64,000 nucleotides of DNA from Sphingobacterium daejeonense (GTDB lineage Bacteria > Bacteroidota > Bacteroidia > Sphingobacteriales > Sphingobacteriaceae), in contig NZ_LR590470.1 of the NCBI RefSeq assembly GCF_901472535.1, forward strand, positions 2,790,001 to 2,854,000, given 5' to 3'. The notes beneath the pieces are model-generated. The model was not told the DNA's origin and ran no database searches. It saw only the letters and a program-made list of their open reading frames with translations. Both the position numbers and the translations under genes were made by a program. The first letter of the stretch is position 1, and every line of letters starts with the position of its first letter. This document shows, piece after piece, positions 56,290 through 63,694 of the stretch.

Positions 56290-59085
56290 ATGAAACGTAA
56301 ATTTGCCTTAATACTCCTAGGGTTAAGCGCTTTTTCACTAGCTAATGCACAGAAAAAACCAATCGACCATTCTGTTTATGACGCCTGGAAATCGATCAGC
56401 AGACCCCAAATCAGTAAATCTGGTAATCTAATCATTTATTCCGTAACTCCTCAAGAAGGTGATGCTCTAGGAATGCTGAAAAATGATAAGAACCAAACTT
56501 TGATACAAATCCCAAGAGGATCAGAATTGACACTTACAGATGATGAAAAAAATCTGATCAGTCTTATCAAAGCACCATTTCAGGATGTTAGAGAAGCAAA
56601 AATAAAAAAGAAAAAACCTGATGAAATGCCTAAGGACTCCTTATTGGTGTTTAATCTTAGCAATTCATCCAGCAAAAAGTTTGCACAGGTAAAATCATTC
56701 AAAACTGCACGTAAAGGAAATGAATATGTTGCATTTTTGAATGAAACAATCGTCCCTAAGGCACAGGATACTACAAAATCAAAAAACTCAGCTAAAAAAG
56801 AGAAACCAACGTCTACTTTAACCGTGATGAATCTCCGCTCCGGTGATACCAGCAATATCCTGAAAGCAGACACGTATGATTGGAGTGATGACGGTAAATT
56901 TTTGGTATATTCCATCAAAGGACCAGAGAAGGACTCCTTAAATGAGTCTGGCCTTTTTATAATGGACATGGCTAATAAAACCAAAAAGAAAATTAGCAAT
57001 GGCAAAGGGAACTATAAAAACATCCAATTTGACGATGCAACTAAGCAATTAAGTTTTCTGGCGGACAAAACTCCTGAAAAATCTTTGCTAAAGGAATTCA
57101 AACTCTATTATTATACTCCTTCTCAAGACACTGCTGTTATTCTGGCGGACAGAAACAGCACCGGCATTCCTGAAAATTGGTTTGTTTCGGGAGATGGACG
57201 CCTGACATTCAGCAAGTCTGGTAAAAGGCTATTCTTTGGCTTGGCTCCTATTCCTAGGGTAAAGGACACAACCTTAGTTGAATTTGAGCACGCTAAAGTA
57301 GATATTTGGCATTGGCAAGATGATTATTTGCAACCAATGCAATTGGTGAATCTAAAAAGAGACCAATCTAGAAATTATACCGCATTGATCAATCTGCAAG
57401 GCAATAGAAATATTATGCCTCTATCAGACGAAACCTACAACAGAATCTCCTTGACAGGAGACGCTGACAACGAGTGGGCTATGGCTACTTCGGATAAAGG
57501 CTATCGTATAGAATCCCAATGGGAAGGCGGAATGAGATCGGATATCTATGCAATCTCAACTGTAAGTGGTAAGAACAAGTTAGTTACTAAATCAAACTCT
57601 GGTTATGCTTCTTTAGCTCCAAATGGCGATTATATCATTTACTTCAACAGATCAAATGGTAACTGGTACAGCTATAATATCGCTTCAGAAAAAACAGTGC
57701 AGTTAAACGATGGCCTTCAAGTTAGTTTTGTAGACGAAGAAAACGATGTTCCTGCAGCACCAGGACCTTATGGAATAGCTGGATGGTCAAAAGATGGAAA
57801 AGCAATCTATATCAATGACCGATATGATGTCTGGAAAATCTCCTTGGATGGAAAATCCAAATCCAATATTACAAATGGATTAGGCAGAAAAAATCAATTG
57901 GTCTATAGAATTCAAGAATTGGTGAAAAATGATGACCCAAGAATTCAATACACCATGGTTGACGAAGGAAAGCCTGTTTTCCTTTCCGGATTCAATAAGA
58001 TCGATAAAAACCAAGGTTTATATAAATTAGGCAAGAAAGACATTAGCAAACTTTGGTCGGGACCTTATACTTATAGAATGTTGAGTGCTGATGATAAGAT
58101 CAACAAAGTAATCTACACAAAAGAAGATTACCAAAACTCACCGAATCTTTATCTATTGGCTGATTTTAAAAACGAAACCAAGCTTACGGATATAAACCCA
58201 CAACAAGCAGATTATAATTGGGGAACAGCAGAATTGGTTCACTGGACTACACCTAAAGGTTATAAATCAGAAGGTATATTATATAAACCTGAAGATTTTG
58301 ATCCAAATAAGAAGTATCCAATCATAGCATATTTCTATGAAACCCTTTCTGATGGATTGTATACTTACCAACCACCAGCTCCTACCCCTTCTAGGTTGAA
58401 TATTCCATATTTTGTAAGTAACGGCTACTTGGTTTTCGCACCTGATATTCGATACGAAACTGGTTACCCTGGAAAATCTGCGGAGGAATTCATCAACTCT
58501 GGAATGCATTACCTAGCAAGAAACAACAATTGGGTTGATTCTACAAAAATGGGAATCCAAGGGCAAAGCTGGGGTGGTTACCAAGTTGCGCACTTGATCA
58601 CTCGCACGAATATGTATGCAGCGGCATGGTCAGGAGCACCTGTAGTGAACATGACATCAGCTTACGGCGGAATCCGTTGGGGTTCTGGTATGTCGCGTCA
58701 ATTCCAATATGAAAATACACAAAGCCGTATCGGGAAACCACTTTGGGAAGCTAGAGACCTTTATATCGAGAACTCGCCTTTGTTCTTTATGGACAAAGTG
58801 AATACTCCTGTTGCGATTATGCATAATGACAATGATGGCGCAGTGCCTTGGTATCAAGGCATCGAGTTCTTCACCGCTTTGCGCAGATTGAACAAACCTG
58901 TATGGTTATTGAACTATAATGGTGATGATCACAACTTAATTCAAAGACAAAACCGTAAAGACATTCAAATTCGGGAAGCACAATTCTTCGATCACTTCTT
59001 AAAAGGCAAACCTGCTGCCAACTGGATCAAGAAAGGTGTCAAAGCAACCGAAAAAGGAATAGATTGGGGACTTGAAGTCGACTAA
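56290..59085 (+). CDS. S9 family (prolyl oligopeptidase-type) serine peptidase
   Basis: A 931-residue exported peptidase. I start it at 56290, where a signal peptide begins (KRKFALILLGLSAFSLANA, cut before QKK). A beta-propeller occupies about 40-640 and the alpha/beta-hydrolase domain the rest. The nucleophile elbow GQSWGGYQVAHLI lies near residue 757, the Asp in HNDNDGAVPWYQG near 847 and the His in YNGDDHNLIQRQNRK near 881, in the correct order. It is longer than dipeptidyl peptidase IV because of a long propeller. It likely trims peptides in the periplasm. A terminator follows at 59103. Confidence 0.9.
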   Translation: MKRKFALILLGLSAFSLANAQKKPIDHSVYDAWKSISRPQISKSGNLIIYSVTPQEGDALGMLKNDKNQTLIQIPRGSELTLTDDEKNLISLIKAPFQDVREAKIKKKKPDEMPKDSLLVFNLSNSSSKKFAQVKSFKTARKGNEYVAFLNETIVPKAQDTTKSKNSAKKEKPTSTLTVMNLRSGDTSNILKADTYDWSDDGKFLVYSIKGPEKDSLNESGLFIMDMANKTKKKISNGKGNYKNIQFDDATKQLSFLADKTPEKSLLKEFKLYYYTPSQDTAVILADRNSTGIPENWFVSGDGRLTFSKSGKRLFFGLAPIPRVKDTTLVEFEHAKVDIWHWQDDYLQPMQLVNLKRDQSRNYTALINLQGNRNIMPLSDETYNRISLTGDADNEWAMATSDKGYRIESQWEGGMRSDIYAISTVSGKNKLVTKSNSGYASLAPNGDYIIYFNRSNGNWYSYNIASEKTVQLNDGLQVSFVDEENDVPAAPGPYGIAGWSKDGKAIYINDRYDVWKISLDGKSKSNITNGLGRKNQLVYRIQELVKNDDPRIQYTMVDEGKPVFLSGFNKIDKNQGLYKLGKKDISKLWSGPYTYRMLSADDKINKVIYTKEDYQNSPNLYLLADFKNETKLTDINPQQADYNWGTAELVHWTTPKGYKSEGILYKPEDFDPNKKYPIIAYFYETLSDGLYTYQPPAPTPSRLNIPYFVSNGYLVFAPDIRYETGYPGKSAEEFINSGMHYLARNNNWVDSTKMGIQGQSWGGYQVAHLITRTNMYAAAWSGAPVVNMTSAYGGIRWGSGMSRQFQYENTQSRIGKPLWEARDLYIENSPLFFMDKVNTPVAIMHNDNDGAVPWYQGIEFFTALRRLNKPVWLLNYNGDDHNLIQRQNRKDIQIREAQFFDHFLKGKPAANWIKKGVKATEKGIDWGLEVD

Positions 59086-59102
59086 TTTTACAAAACAAGG
59101 TT

Positions 59103-59144
59103 AAAATAGGTGGTGATTTTAAAAAATTACCACCTATTTTTATT
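59103..59144 (+). terminator. Rho-independent terminator after the S9 peptidase gene
   Basis: AAAATAGGTGGT (59103-59114) pairs perfectly with ACCACCTATTTT (59129-59140) over a 14-base AT-rich loop and runs into more T. It lies 17 bases past the stop. Confidence 0.85.
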
Positions 59145-59286
59145 TAAAAACAGGAAATATTCCGATTTTTTATATTTTTTTTCAAAAAAATTATTTGAAT
59201 AACCTATTTTTACCATACTTTTGATATTAATTAGAAGAAATAATCAAGCAATCAACAAAAACTTAAAAATAAATAACAAGAATAGC

Positions 59287-61476
59287 ATGTTAAACTCCAG
59301 ACTAGCCGCAGTTGAGACTGCCTCTAAACACATGTTCAACGAAACAACAGAGGTAAATGCAGAACGCGCTATCCACATTTTCAACAAAAATGTGTTCAGC
59401 ATCTCTAAAATGAGAGATTATCTTCCAAAGCCTACTTTCGTAGAATTGAAATCGGCAATCGACGAAGGAAGACAAATCAGCAGAGAACTAGCAGATTTCA
59501 TCGCACAAGCAATGAAAACTTGGGCTCTCGAAAATGGCGCAACCCACTACACTCACTGGTTTCAACCATTGACGGGTTCAACAGCTGAAAAACACGATGC
59601 TTTCTTCGAACCTGATAGCGACGGAAGTGCAATCGAGAAATTCAACGCAGATGCCCTAGTTCAACAAGAACCAGATGCTTCTTCATTCCCGAATGGTGGT
59701 ATCCGCAATACTTTCGAAGCTAGAGGCTATACCGCTTGGGATCCCTCATCCCCTGCCTTTATTTTCGAAACTGGCGCCGGAAAAACCCTTTGTATCCCTA
59801 CAGTATTCGTTTCTTATACTGGAGAATCTTTAGATTATAAAGCTCCTCTATTGAAAGCTATTGCTTCAATAGATAAAGCAGCAACGGATGTTGCACAATA
59901 TTTCGACAAGGCAGTTACCAAAGTAAATGCATCTTTAGGTATCGAACAAGAATATTTCTTGGTTGACCTTGCCCTTTACAATGCTCGTCCTGACTTACAA
60001 TTGACCGGAAGAACATTGTTTGGTCACATGTCAGCAAAAGGACAACAATTGGAAGACCACTATTTCGGAGCAATTCCTGAACGTGTTCTTGCCTATATGG
60101 TTGACTTGGAAAATGAAGCCCTTAAATTGGGTATTCCTTTGAAAACTCGCCACAATGAAGTAGCACCTTCTCAATTCGAGTGTGCGCCAATGTTTGAAGA
60201 GATCAATTTGGCAATTGACCATAACCAATTGTTGATGAACTTGATGGAGCAAGTTGCTATCCGTCACAGCTTCAAAGTGTTATTGCACGAAAAACCATAT
60301 AGCGGTGTAAACGGTTCTGGAAAACACAACAACTGGTCATTGATCACTAATACAGGTGTTAATTTATTGTCTCCAGGAAAAACTCCTAAGAACAACTTGA
60401 TGTTCTTGACATTCTTCGTAAACACCATCAAAGCTGTATTCGAACATGCTGATCTATTGAGAGCTTCTATTGCAAGTCATTCAAATGATCACCGCTTAGG
60501 TGCTAACGAGGCTCCTCCGGCAATTATTTCTATCTTCTTGGGTTCTCAATTGGATGAAATCTTAGAAGAAGTAGAATCTGCTCGTGTTGCTAAAAAAGTA
60601 AAAGCTGACGCTAACTTATGGCATGGTATCCCTAAAATCCCTGATTTGAAATTGGATAACACGGACCGTAACCGTACATCTCCTTTCGCTTTCACAGGCA
60701 ATAAATTCGAATTCCGTGCGGTTGGTTCTTCAGCAAACTCAGCTCTTCCAATGACCATTTTGAATGCTATCGTTGCAACGCAATTGATCGAATTCAAAAA
60801 CGAAGTAGACAAGCAAATCAAAAAAGGAACGAAAAAAGATCTTGCTATCTTGAACGTAGTTCGTAAATACATCAAAGATTCTAAAGCTATCCGTTTCGAA
60901 GGAAATGGTTACAGCGAAGAATGGGAAATTGAAGCAGGAACTAGAGGTTTATCAAACATCAAATCTACACCTAAGGCGCTTGATGTTTATGTAAAACCTG
61001 AGTCTTTGGAATTGTTCGAGACATTGGGAATCTTCTCAAGACGCGAATCTGAAGCGAGACACGAAATCCTTTTGGAGAACTTCTTCAAGAAACTTCAAAT
61101 CGAAGCACGTGTGATCGGTGATGTGGTAACGAGTCAAATTGCTCCGGCATGTATCGTTTACCAAAACCAATTGATCGAAAACGTAAAAGGACTGAAAGAC
61201 CTTGGACTGAACAAAGAAGCTTACAGTTCACAGTTGAATTACATCGAAAGAATCTCAAAACACGTGAACCTAATCTTGGAATTGGCTGAAGAAATGCGTC
61301 AAGCACGTAAGAAAGCAAATACAATCGATGATATCCGCGAAAAAGCAATCGCTTATGATGAGGTTGTGAAGCCATTCTTCGATGAAATCCGCTACAACGT
61401 CAACAAACTTGAAAAAATCGTTGACGACGCAAAATGGCCATTGCCGAAATTGCGCGAGTTGCTTTTCATTCACTAA
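59287..61476 (+). CDS. glnN: Glutamine synthetase type III
   Basis: A 729-residue GSIII enzyme, the usual length for the family, which makes glutamine from glutamate, ammonia and ATP. I start it at the ATG at 59287 (LNSRLAAVETASKHMFNETT), not the TTG at 59221. Signature stretches: ATHYTHWFQPLTGSTAEKHD, GIEQEYFLVDLALYNARPDL, KTRHNEVAPSQFECAPMFEE, EKPYSGVNGSGKHNNWSLIT and SHSNDHRLGANEAPPAIISI. The base composition is richer in GC than the polysaccharide genes, consistent with high expression. No GlnR-like or other operator was recognised in the leader. A strong terminator follows. Confidence 0.95.
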   Translation: MLNSRLAAVETASKHMFNETTEVNAERAIHIFNKNVFSISKMRDYLPKPTFVELKSAIDEGRQISRELADFIAQAMKTWALENGATHYTHWFQPLTGSTAEKHDAFFEPDSDGSAIEKFNADALVQQEPDASSFPNGGIRNTFEARGYTAWDPSSPAFIFETGAGKTLCIPTVFVSYTGESLDYKAPLLKAIASIDKAATDVAQYFDKAVTKVNASLGIEQEYFLVDLALYNARPDLQLTGRTLFGHMSAKGQQLEDHYFGAIPERVLAYMVDLENEALKLGIPLKTRHNEVAPSQFECAPMFEEINLAIDHNQLLMNLMEQVAIRHSFKVLLHEKPYSGVNGSGKHNNWSLITNTGVNLLSPGKTPKNNLMFLTFFVNTIKAVFEHADLLRASIASHSNDHRLGANEAPPAIISIFLGSQLDEILEEVESARVAKKVKADANLWHGIPKIPDLKLDNTDRNRTSPFAFTGNKFEFRAVGSSANSALPMTILNAIVATQLIEFKNEVDKQIKKGTKKDLAILNVVRKYIKDSKAIRFEGNGYSEEWEIEAGTRGLSNIKSTPKALDVYVKPESLELFETLGIFSRRESEARHEILLENFFKKLQIEARVIGDVVTSQIAPACIVYQNQLIENVKGLKDLGLNKEAYSSQLNYIERISKHVNLILELAEEMRQARKKANTIDDIREKAIAYDEVVKPFFDEIRYNVNKLEKIVDDAKWPLPKLRELLFIH

Positions 61477-61502
61477 GAATACACCAAACAACAAACAATA
61501 AT

Positions 61503-61533
61503 AAAGGGCTGTCTAAAAAAGACAGCCCTTTTT
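61503..61533 (+). terminator. Rho-independent terminator after glnN
   Basis: AAAGGGCTGTC (61503-61513) pairs perfectly with GACAGCCCTTT (61521-61531) over a TAAAAAA loop and is followed by more T. It lies 27 bases past the glnN stop. Confidence 0.92.
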
Positions 61534-61680
61534 ATATTACCTCAAAAATTGTGTCCGCTGAAGACTTTGAGCATCCGCCATGGTAGGTGTCTCCGACCAT
61601 CCGCCATGGCAGGTGTCTCCGAAATTCCGCCATGCCTAGTGTTCACGTCCTTCCGCCCTGGTTGGTGTACCCACCCTTCC

Positions 61681-61860
61681 GCCCTGGCTGGTGTACCCAC
61701 CTGCCAGAAACTTGTCTCCTCAATAATCGTAGTCTGTGATGCACCGACCAAATGCCCTGGCTGGTGTCCCCACCTGCCAGAAACTTGTCTCCTCAATAAT
61801 CGTAGTCTGTGATGCACCGATCAAATGCCCTGGCTGGTGTCCCCACCTGCCAGAAACTTG
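61681..61860. repeat. 73 bp tandem repeat, about 2.5 copies
   Basis: GCCCTGGCTGGTGT recurs at 61681, 61754 and 61827, an exact 73-base period. Each unit continues CACCTGCCAGAAACTTGTC, then TCCTCAATAATCGTAGTCTG and TGATGCACCG. The third copy is cut after AAACTTGTC. Before it, at 61572-61680, degenerate 23-26 base versions of the same CCGCCATGGCAGGTGTCTCC motif are strung together. Each unit holds an imperfect hairpin of the GNRA-loop family type. Confidence 0.87.
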
Positions 61861-61875
61861 TCCCTTTAAAATAAT

Positions 61876-61895
61876 GGTCGGTGGGAACACCAACC
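61876..61895. repeat. GNRA-loop hairpin, copy 3
   Basis: GGTCGGTG, loop GGAA, CACCAACC: an 8 bp stem with one mismatch. Confidence 0.75.
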
Positions 61896-61951
61896 CACGG
61901 CTTTGCTAGCCTTCCTATCTCAAATCCCATATCTCATCCTACCTTATTATA

Positions 61952-62087
61952 CTCTCCTTCGTCTCTCCTTCGGACTTCGTTCGGACCTCGTTCGGAGCTT
62001 CTTCGGAAAACACCCGAACAAGGTCCAAACAAGGTCCGAACGAAAGAAGACTGAGAGTGGAACAAGAGTGGAACGAGAGTGGAAGGA
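61952..62087. repeat. Composite array of 11 bp-phased repeats
   Basis: CTCTCCTTCG recurs at 61952 and 61963; TTCGG at 61969, 61980, 61991 and 62002; CCGAA-type words at 62014, 62025 (CCAAA) and 62036; and AGAGTGGAA at 62054, 62065 and 62076. Every series has an exact 11-base period. The TTCGG half and the CCGAA half are inverted relative to each other, so the array is a large imperfect palindrome. No protein is supported in this stretch. Confidence 0.85.
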
Positions 62088-62117
62088 GACTATATAAAAA
62101 GCATATATTCCAAATCA

Positions 62118-62147
62118 TAAAAAAAGGGGACTTTTCCCTAGTCCCCT
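62118..62147 (-). terminator. Orphan terminator on the minus strand
   Basis: On the minus strand AGGGGACT (62147-62140), a 7-base loop and AGTCCCCT (62132-62125) form a perfect 8 bp stem followed by a run of T. No minus-strand gene ends nearby; the closest, the monooxygenase-like gene, ends 950 bases upstream at 63104. Confidence 0.6.
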
Positions 62148-62286
62148 CATCAGATGTTACTAATAAAAAATAACTCTAACTAACTCCTCAAAGATGCCCA
62201 AAAGCATCATCTAAAAAGGATATATTTTACTGTTTGTGCTACCAATATTACTGTTTTAGGGTGTTTTTGGCTGGATACCGGAAATG

Positions 62287-62310
62287 ATGGTTGGTGGGGA
62301 CACCAACCAT
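62287..62310. repeat. GNRA-loop hairpin, copy 4
   Basis: ATGGTTGGTG, loop GGGA, CACCAACCAT: a perfect 10 bp stem, identical to the copy at 62477-62500. Confidence 0.88.
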
Positions 62311-62316
62311 GGCGAA

Positions 62317-62425
62317 TTAACCCTCTCAGGGTTAAATGCCGGAGGCATGAAATCTTCCTTAAATGCCGTAGGCATGTAATATCTATAGATTTGAAGATCA
62401 CCTCAAACACCAACGCCATCGGCGT
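62317..62425. repeat. Cluster of short palindromes with 3-base loops, left group
   Basis: TTAACCCT/CTC/AGGGTTAA (62317-62335), ATGCC/GGA/GGCAT (62336-62348), ATGCC/GTA/GGCAT (62363-62375) and ACGCC/ATC/GGCGT (62413-62425). Stems are perfect, each loop is three bases. Words like AATATCTATAG accompany them and recur inverted in the right group (62837-63066). Confidence 0.8.
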
Positions 62426-62476
62426 GGCATGTTTGTTAGACGGATGCAACGCAACCAAAACAATCCAACATTAATG

Positions 62477-62500
62477 ATGGTTGGTGGGGACACCAACCAT
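62477..62500. repeat. GNRA-loop hairpin, copy 5
   Basis: Same 24 bases as 62287-62310: ATGGTTGGTG, GGGA, CACCAACCAT. Confidence 0.88.
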
Positions 62501-62517
62501 GGCCATTTCGTCACCTA

Positions 62518-62577
62518 ACCCCAAAGGGGTGTCACTATTATAGCGGCAAAATAGTTTCCATCTCTTACGAGATGGAA
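62518..62577. repeat. Palindromes ACCCC/AAA/GGGGT and TTCCATCTC hairpin
   Basis: ACCCC/AAA/GGGGT (62518-62530) is followed by GTCACTATTATAGCGGCAAA, and then TTCCATCTC, loop TTAC, GAGATGGAA (62556-62577), a perfect 9 bp stem. The first element and its flank recur at 63056-63085 in the same direction and at 62815-62849 inverted. Confidence 0.82.
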
Positions 62578-62601
62578 TGACAAAATCGTGAGTTTAGTGA
62601 A

Positions 62602-62661
62602 GGGGGGAATTGGGCGGGGAAATGGTCGCCGCAGCGACCACTTCCCCGCCCAATTCCCCCC
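62602..62661. repeat. Large GC-rich palindrome, 28 bp stem and 4-base loop
   Basis: The left arm 62602-62629 (GGGGGGAATTGGGCGGGGAA, then ATGGTCGC) and the right arm 62634-62661 are reverse complements except for one position (A62622 against C62641), with loop CGCA. It is the longest hairpin in the window and stands out in GC content. It is not followed by a T-run, so it is not a normal terminator. Confidence 0.93.
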
Positions 62662-62685
62662 TAGCCTCCCAGGAAATCGTGTCAA

Positions 62686-62705
62686 TCCCAAGCTTTAGCT
62701 TGGGA
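62686..62705. repeat. Hairpin TCCCAAGC/TTTA/GCTTGGGA
   Basis: A perfect 8 bp stem with a TTTA loop, 24 bases after the large palindrome. Confidence 0.8.
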
Positions 62706-62836
62706 AACTATTTAATCGCATTGCAGGGTTTTAGTTTGTTCGGCAGGGTGTATAGTCATTTAATTAACCAGCAATTTATAGTGACACCCCTACAGGGTTG
62801 CATGGCGCCGTTTAACCATTTTGCTATAATAGTTGC

Positions 62837-63066
62837 ACCCCTTTGGGGTTGGATAACGGGATAACATATCTATAATAGTTGCACCCCTCTGGGGTTTACA
62901 AACATACCACACCTACGGCGTTGGGGTCTGAGGGGCTTACATTGCTATAGATATTACATGCCGATGGCATTTAAGAGATATTTAATGCCTCCGGCATTTA
63001 ACACCCATGGGGTTTTTGGGTGTATAACCTATTTTTTCTTAACTTAATGACATTGCCCCAAAGGGG
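62837..63066. repeat. Cluster of short palindromes with 3-base loops, right group
   Basis: ACCCC/TTT/GGGGT (62837-62849), ACCCC/TCT/GGGGT (62883-62895), ATGCC/GAT/GGCAT (62958-62970), ATGCC/TCC/GGCAT (62985-62997), ACCC/ATG/GGGT (63003-63013) and CCCC/AAA/GGGG (63056-63066). Several have loops that are the reverse complement of those in the left group (GGA with TCC, ATC with GAT, AAA with TTT), with matching inverted flanks such as TATAATAGTTGCACCCC. No gene is supported between 61535 and 63103. Confidence 0.82.
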
Positions 63067-63101
63067 TGACACTATTATAGCGACAAAATTGTCCGTAAAA
63101 G

Positions 63102-63122
63102 GTCTATTGTCTACTGTCTATT
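63102..63122. repeat. Heptamer array GTCTNNT, three copies
   Basis: GTCT at 63102, 63109 and 63116 (GTCTATT, GTCTACT, GTCTATT), exact 7 bp period. It overlaps the stop codon and last codons of the minus-strand monooxygenase-like gene (final residues RIDSRQ). Confidence 0.75.
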
Positions 63123-63547
63123 CTAATTTTATTCTTCAAAAATATCTTTCCCATCGTTTCTTTATCCAACGCCTTCATATCAATCAACTTCAAATCTTTC
63201 ACCATTTTCAAGGTATTTGTCTTGTAATATTGAAAATGTGGTGTTTTTAGATGATCCTCATATGCTTTTTGGTTCGCATATATTTCCAAAATCCTGATTT
63301 TATATTCATCATCTTTGATTTCCATCGGAAAAATAGAAACTACCCCTTCTTCTTTAAGAATAGACTCCCTTGCCTCATAAATTAATATCTTCTTATATTC
63401 CTCCCAATATTCGGGGTGAATTTCAAGTTCAGCCATCCTGACTAATTGGTGGTCGCCATGCCCTTTTCTATCAATTTCTTCAATTCCTTGAGAATAAGCC
63501 GTCAGGCTCAATAAAAAAAGTATAACCGCAGCTATAGGTTTTATCAT
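63104..63547 (-). CDS. Antibiotic-biosynthesis-monooxygenase-like (ABM) secreted protein
   Basis: A 147-residue protein with a signal peptide (MIKPIAAVILFLLSLTAYSQ) and an ABM-type ferredoxin-like domain: LVRMAELEIHPEYWEEYKKI, then EARESILKEEGVVSIFPMEI, RILEIYANQKAYEDHLKTPH and FQYYK. I start it at 63547; the upstream Met codons at 63553 and 63574 belong to a heptamer repeat array. Such proteins are putative quinol monooxygenases. An 18-base inverted repeat (63546-63563 with 63662-63679) covers the region just before this ATG and could hide the start in a hairpin. Confidence 0.8.
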   Translation of the reverse strand: MIKPIAAVILFLLSLTAYSQGIEEIDRKGHGDHQLVRMAELEIHPEYWEEYKKILIYEARESILKEEGVVSIFPMEIKDDEYKIRILEIYANQKAYEDHLKTPHFQYYKTNTLKMVKDLKLIDMKALDKETMGKIFLKNKIRIDSRQ

Positions 63548-63679
63548 AGACATAAGACAAAAGACATAAGACATTAGACCTTAAACAATTCTCCTAACAA
63601 AATTTACATTAGACCTTTTACATTAGACAATTTACAAATATATCCAGACATCATACCAATTCTTTTGTCTTATGTCTAT
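63546..63679. repeat. 18 bp inverted repeat built from heptamer arrays
   Basis: ATAGACATAAGACAAAAG at 63546-63563 is exactly reverse-complemented at 63662-63679, with 98 bases between. AGAC recurs at 63548, 63555, 63562, 63569 and 63576 and again in the same 7 bp register at 63611 and 63625. The left arm covers the bases up to the start codon of the ABM-like gene. Confidence 0.85.
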
Positions 63680-63694
63680 TGTCTAATGTCTATT
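63667..63694. repeat. Heptamer array GTCTNNT, four copies
   Basis: GTCT at 63667, 63674, 63681 and 63688, exact 7 bp period. It ends directly at the stop codon (63695) of the minus-strand aldo/keto reductase gene, the same placement as the arrays at 37689 and 63102. Confidence 0.82.

Noticed and set aside
59300..61490. Several antisense frames within glnN
   Set aside because: They mirror a well-supported glutamine synthetase gene and show no independent start signals or motifs.
61542..62864. Open frames of 64-91 residues in the repeat island
   Set aside because: They translate tandem repeats and palindromes, have no recognisable domain or signal, and overlap each other on both strands.
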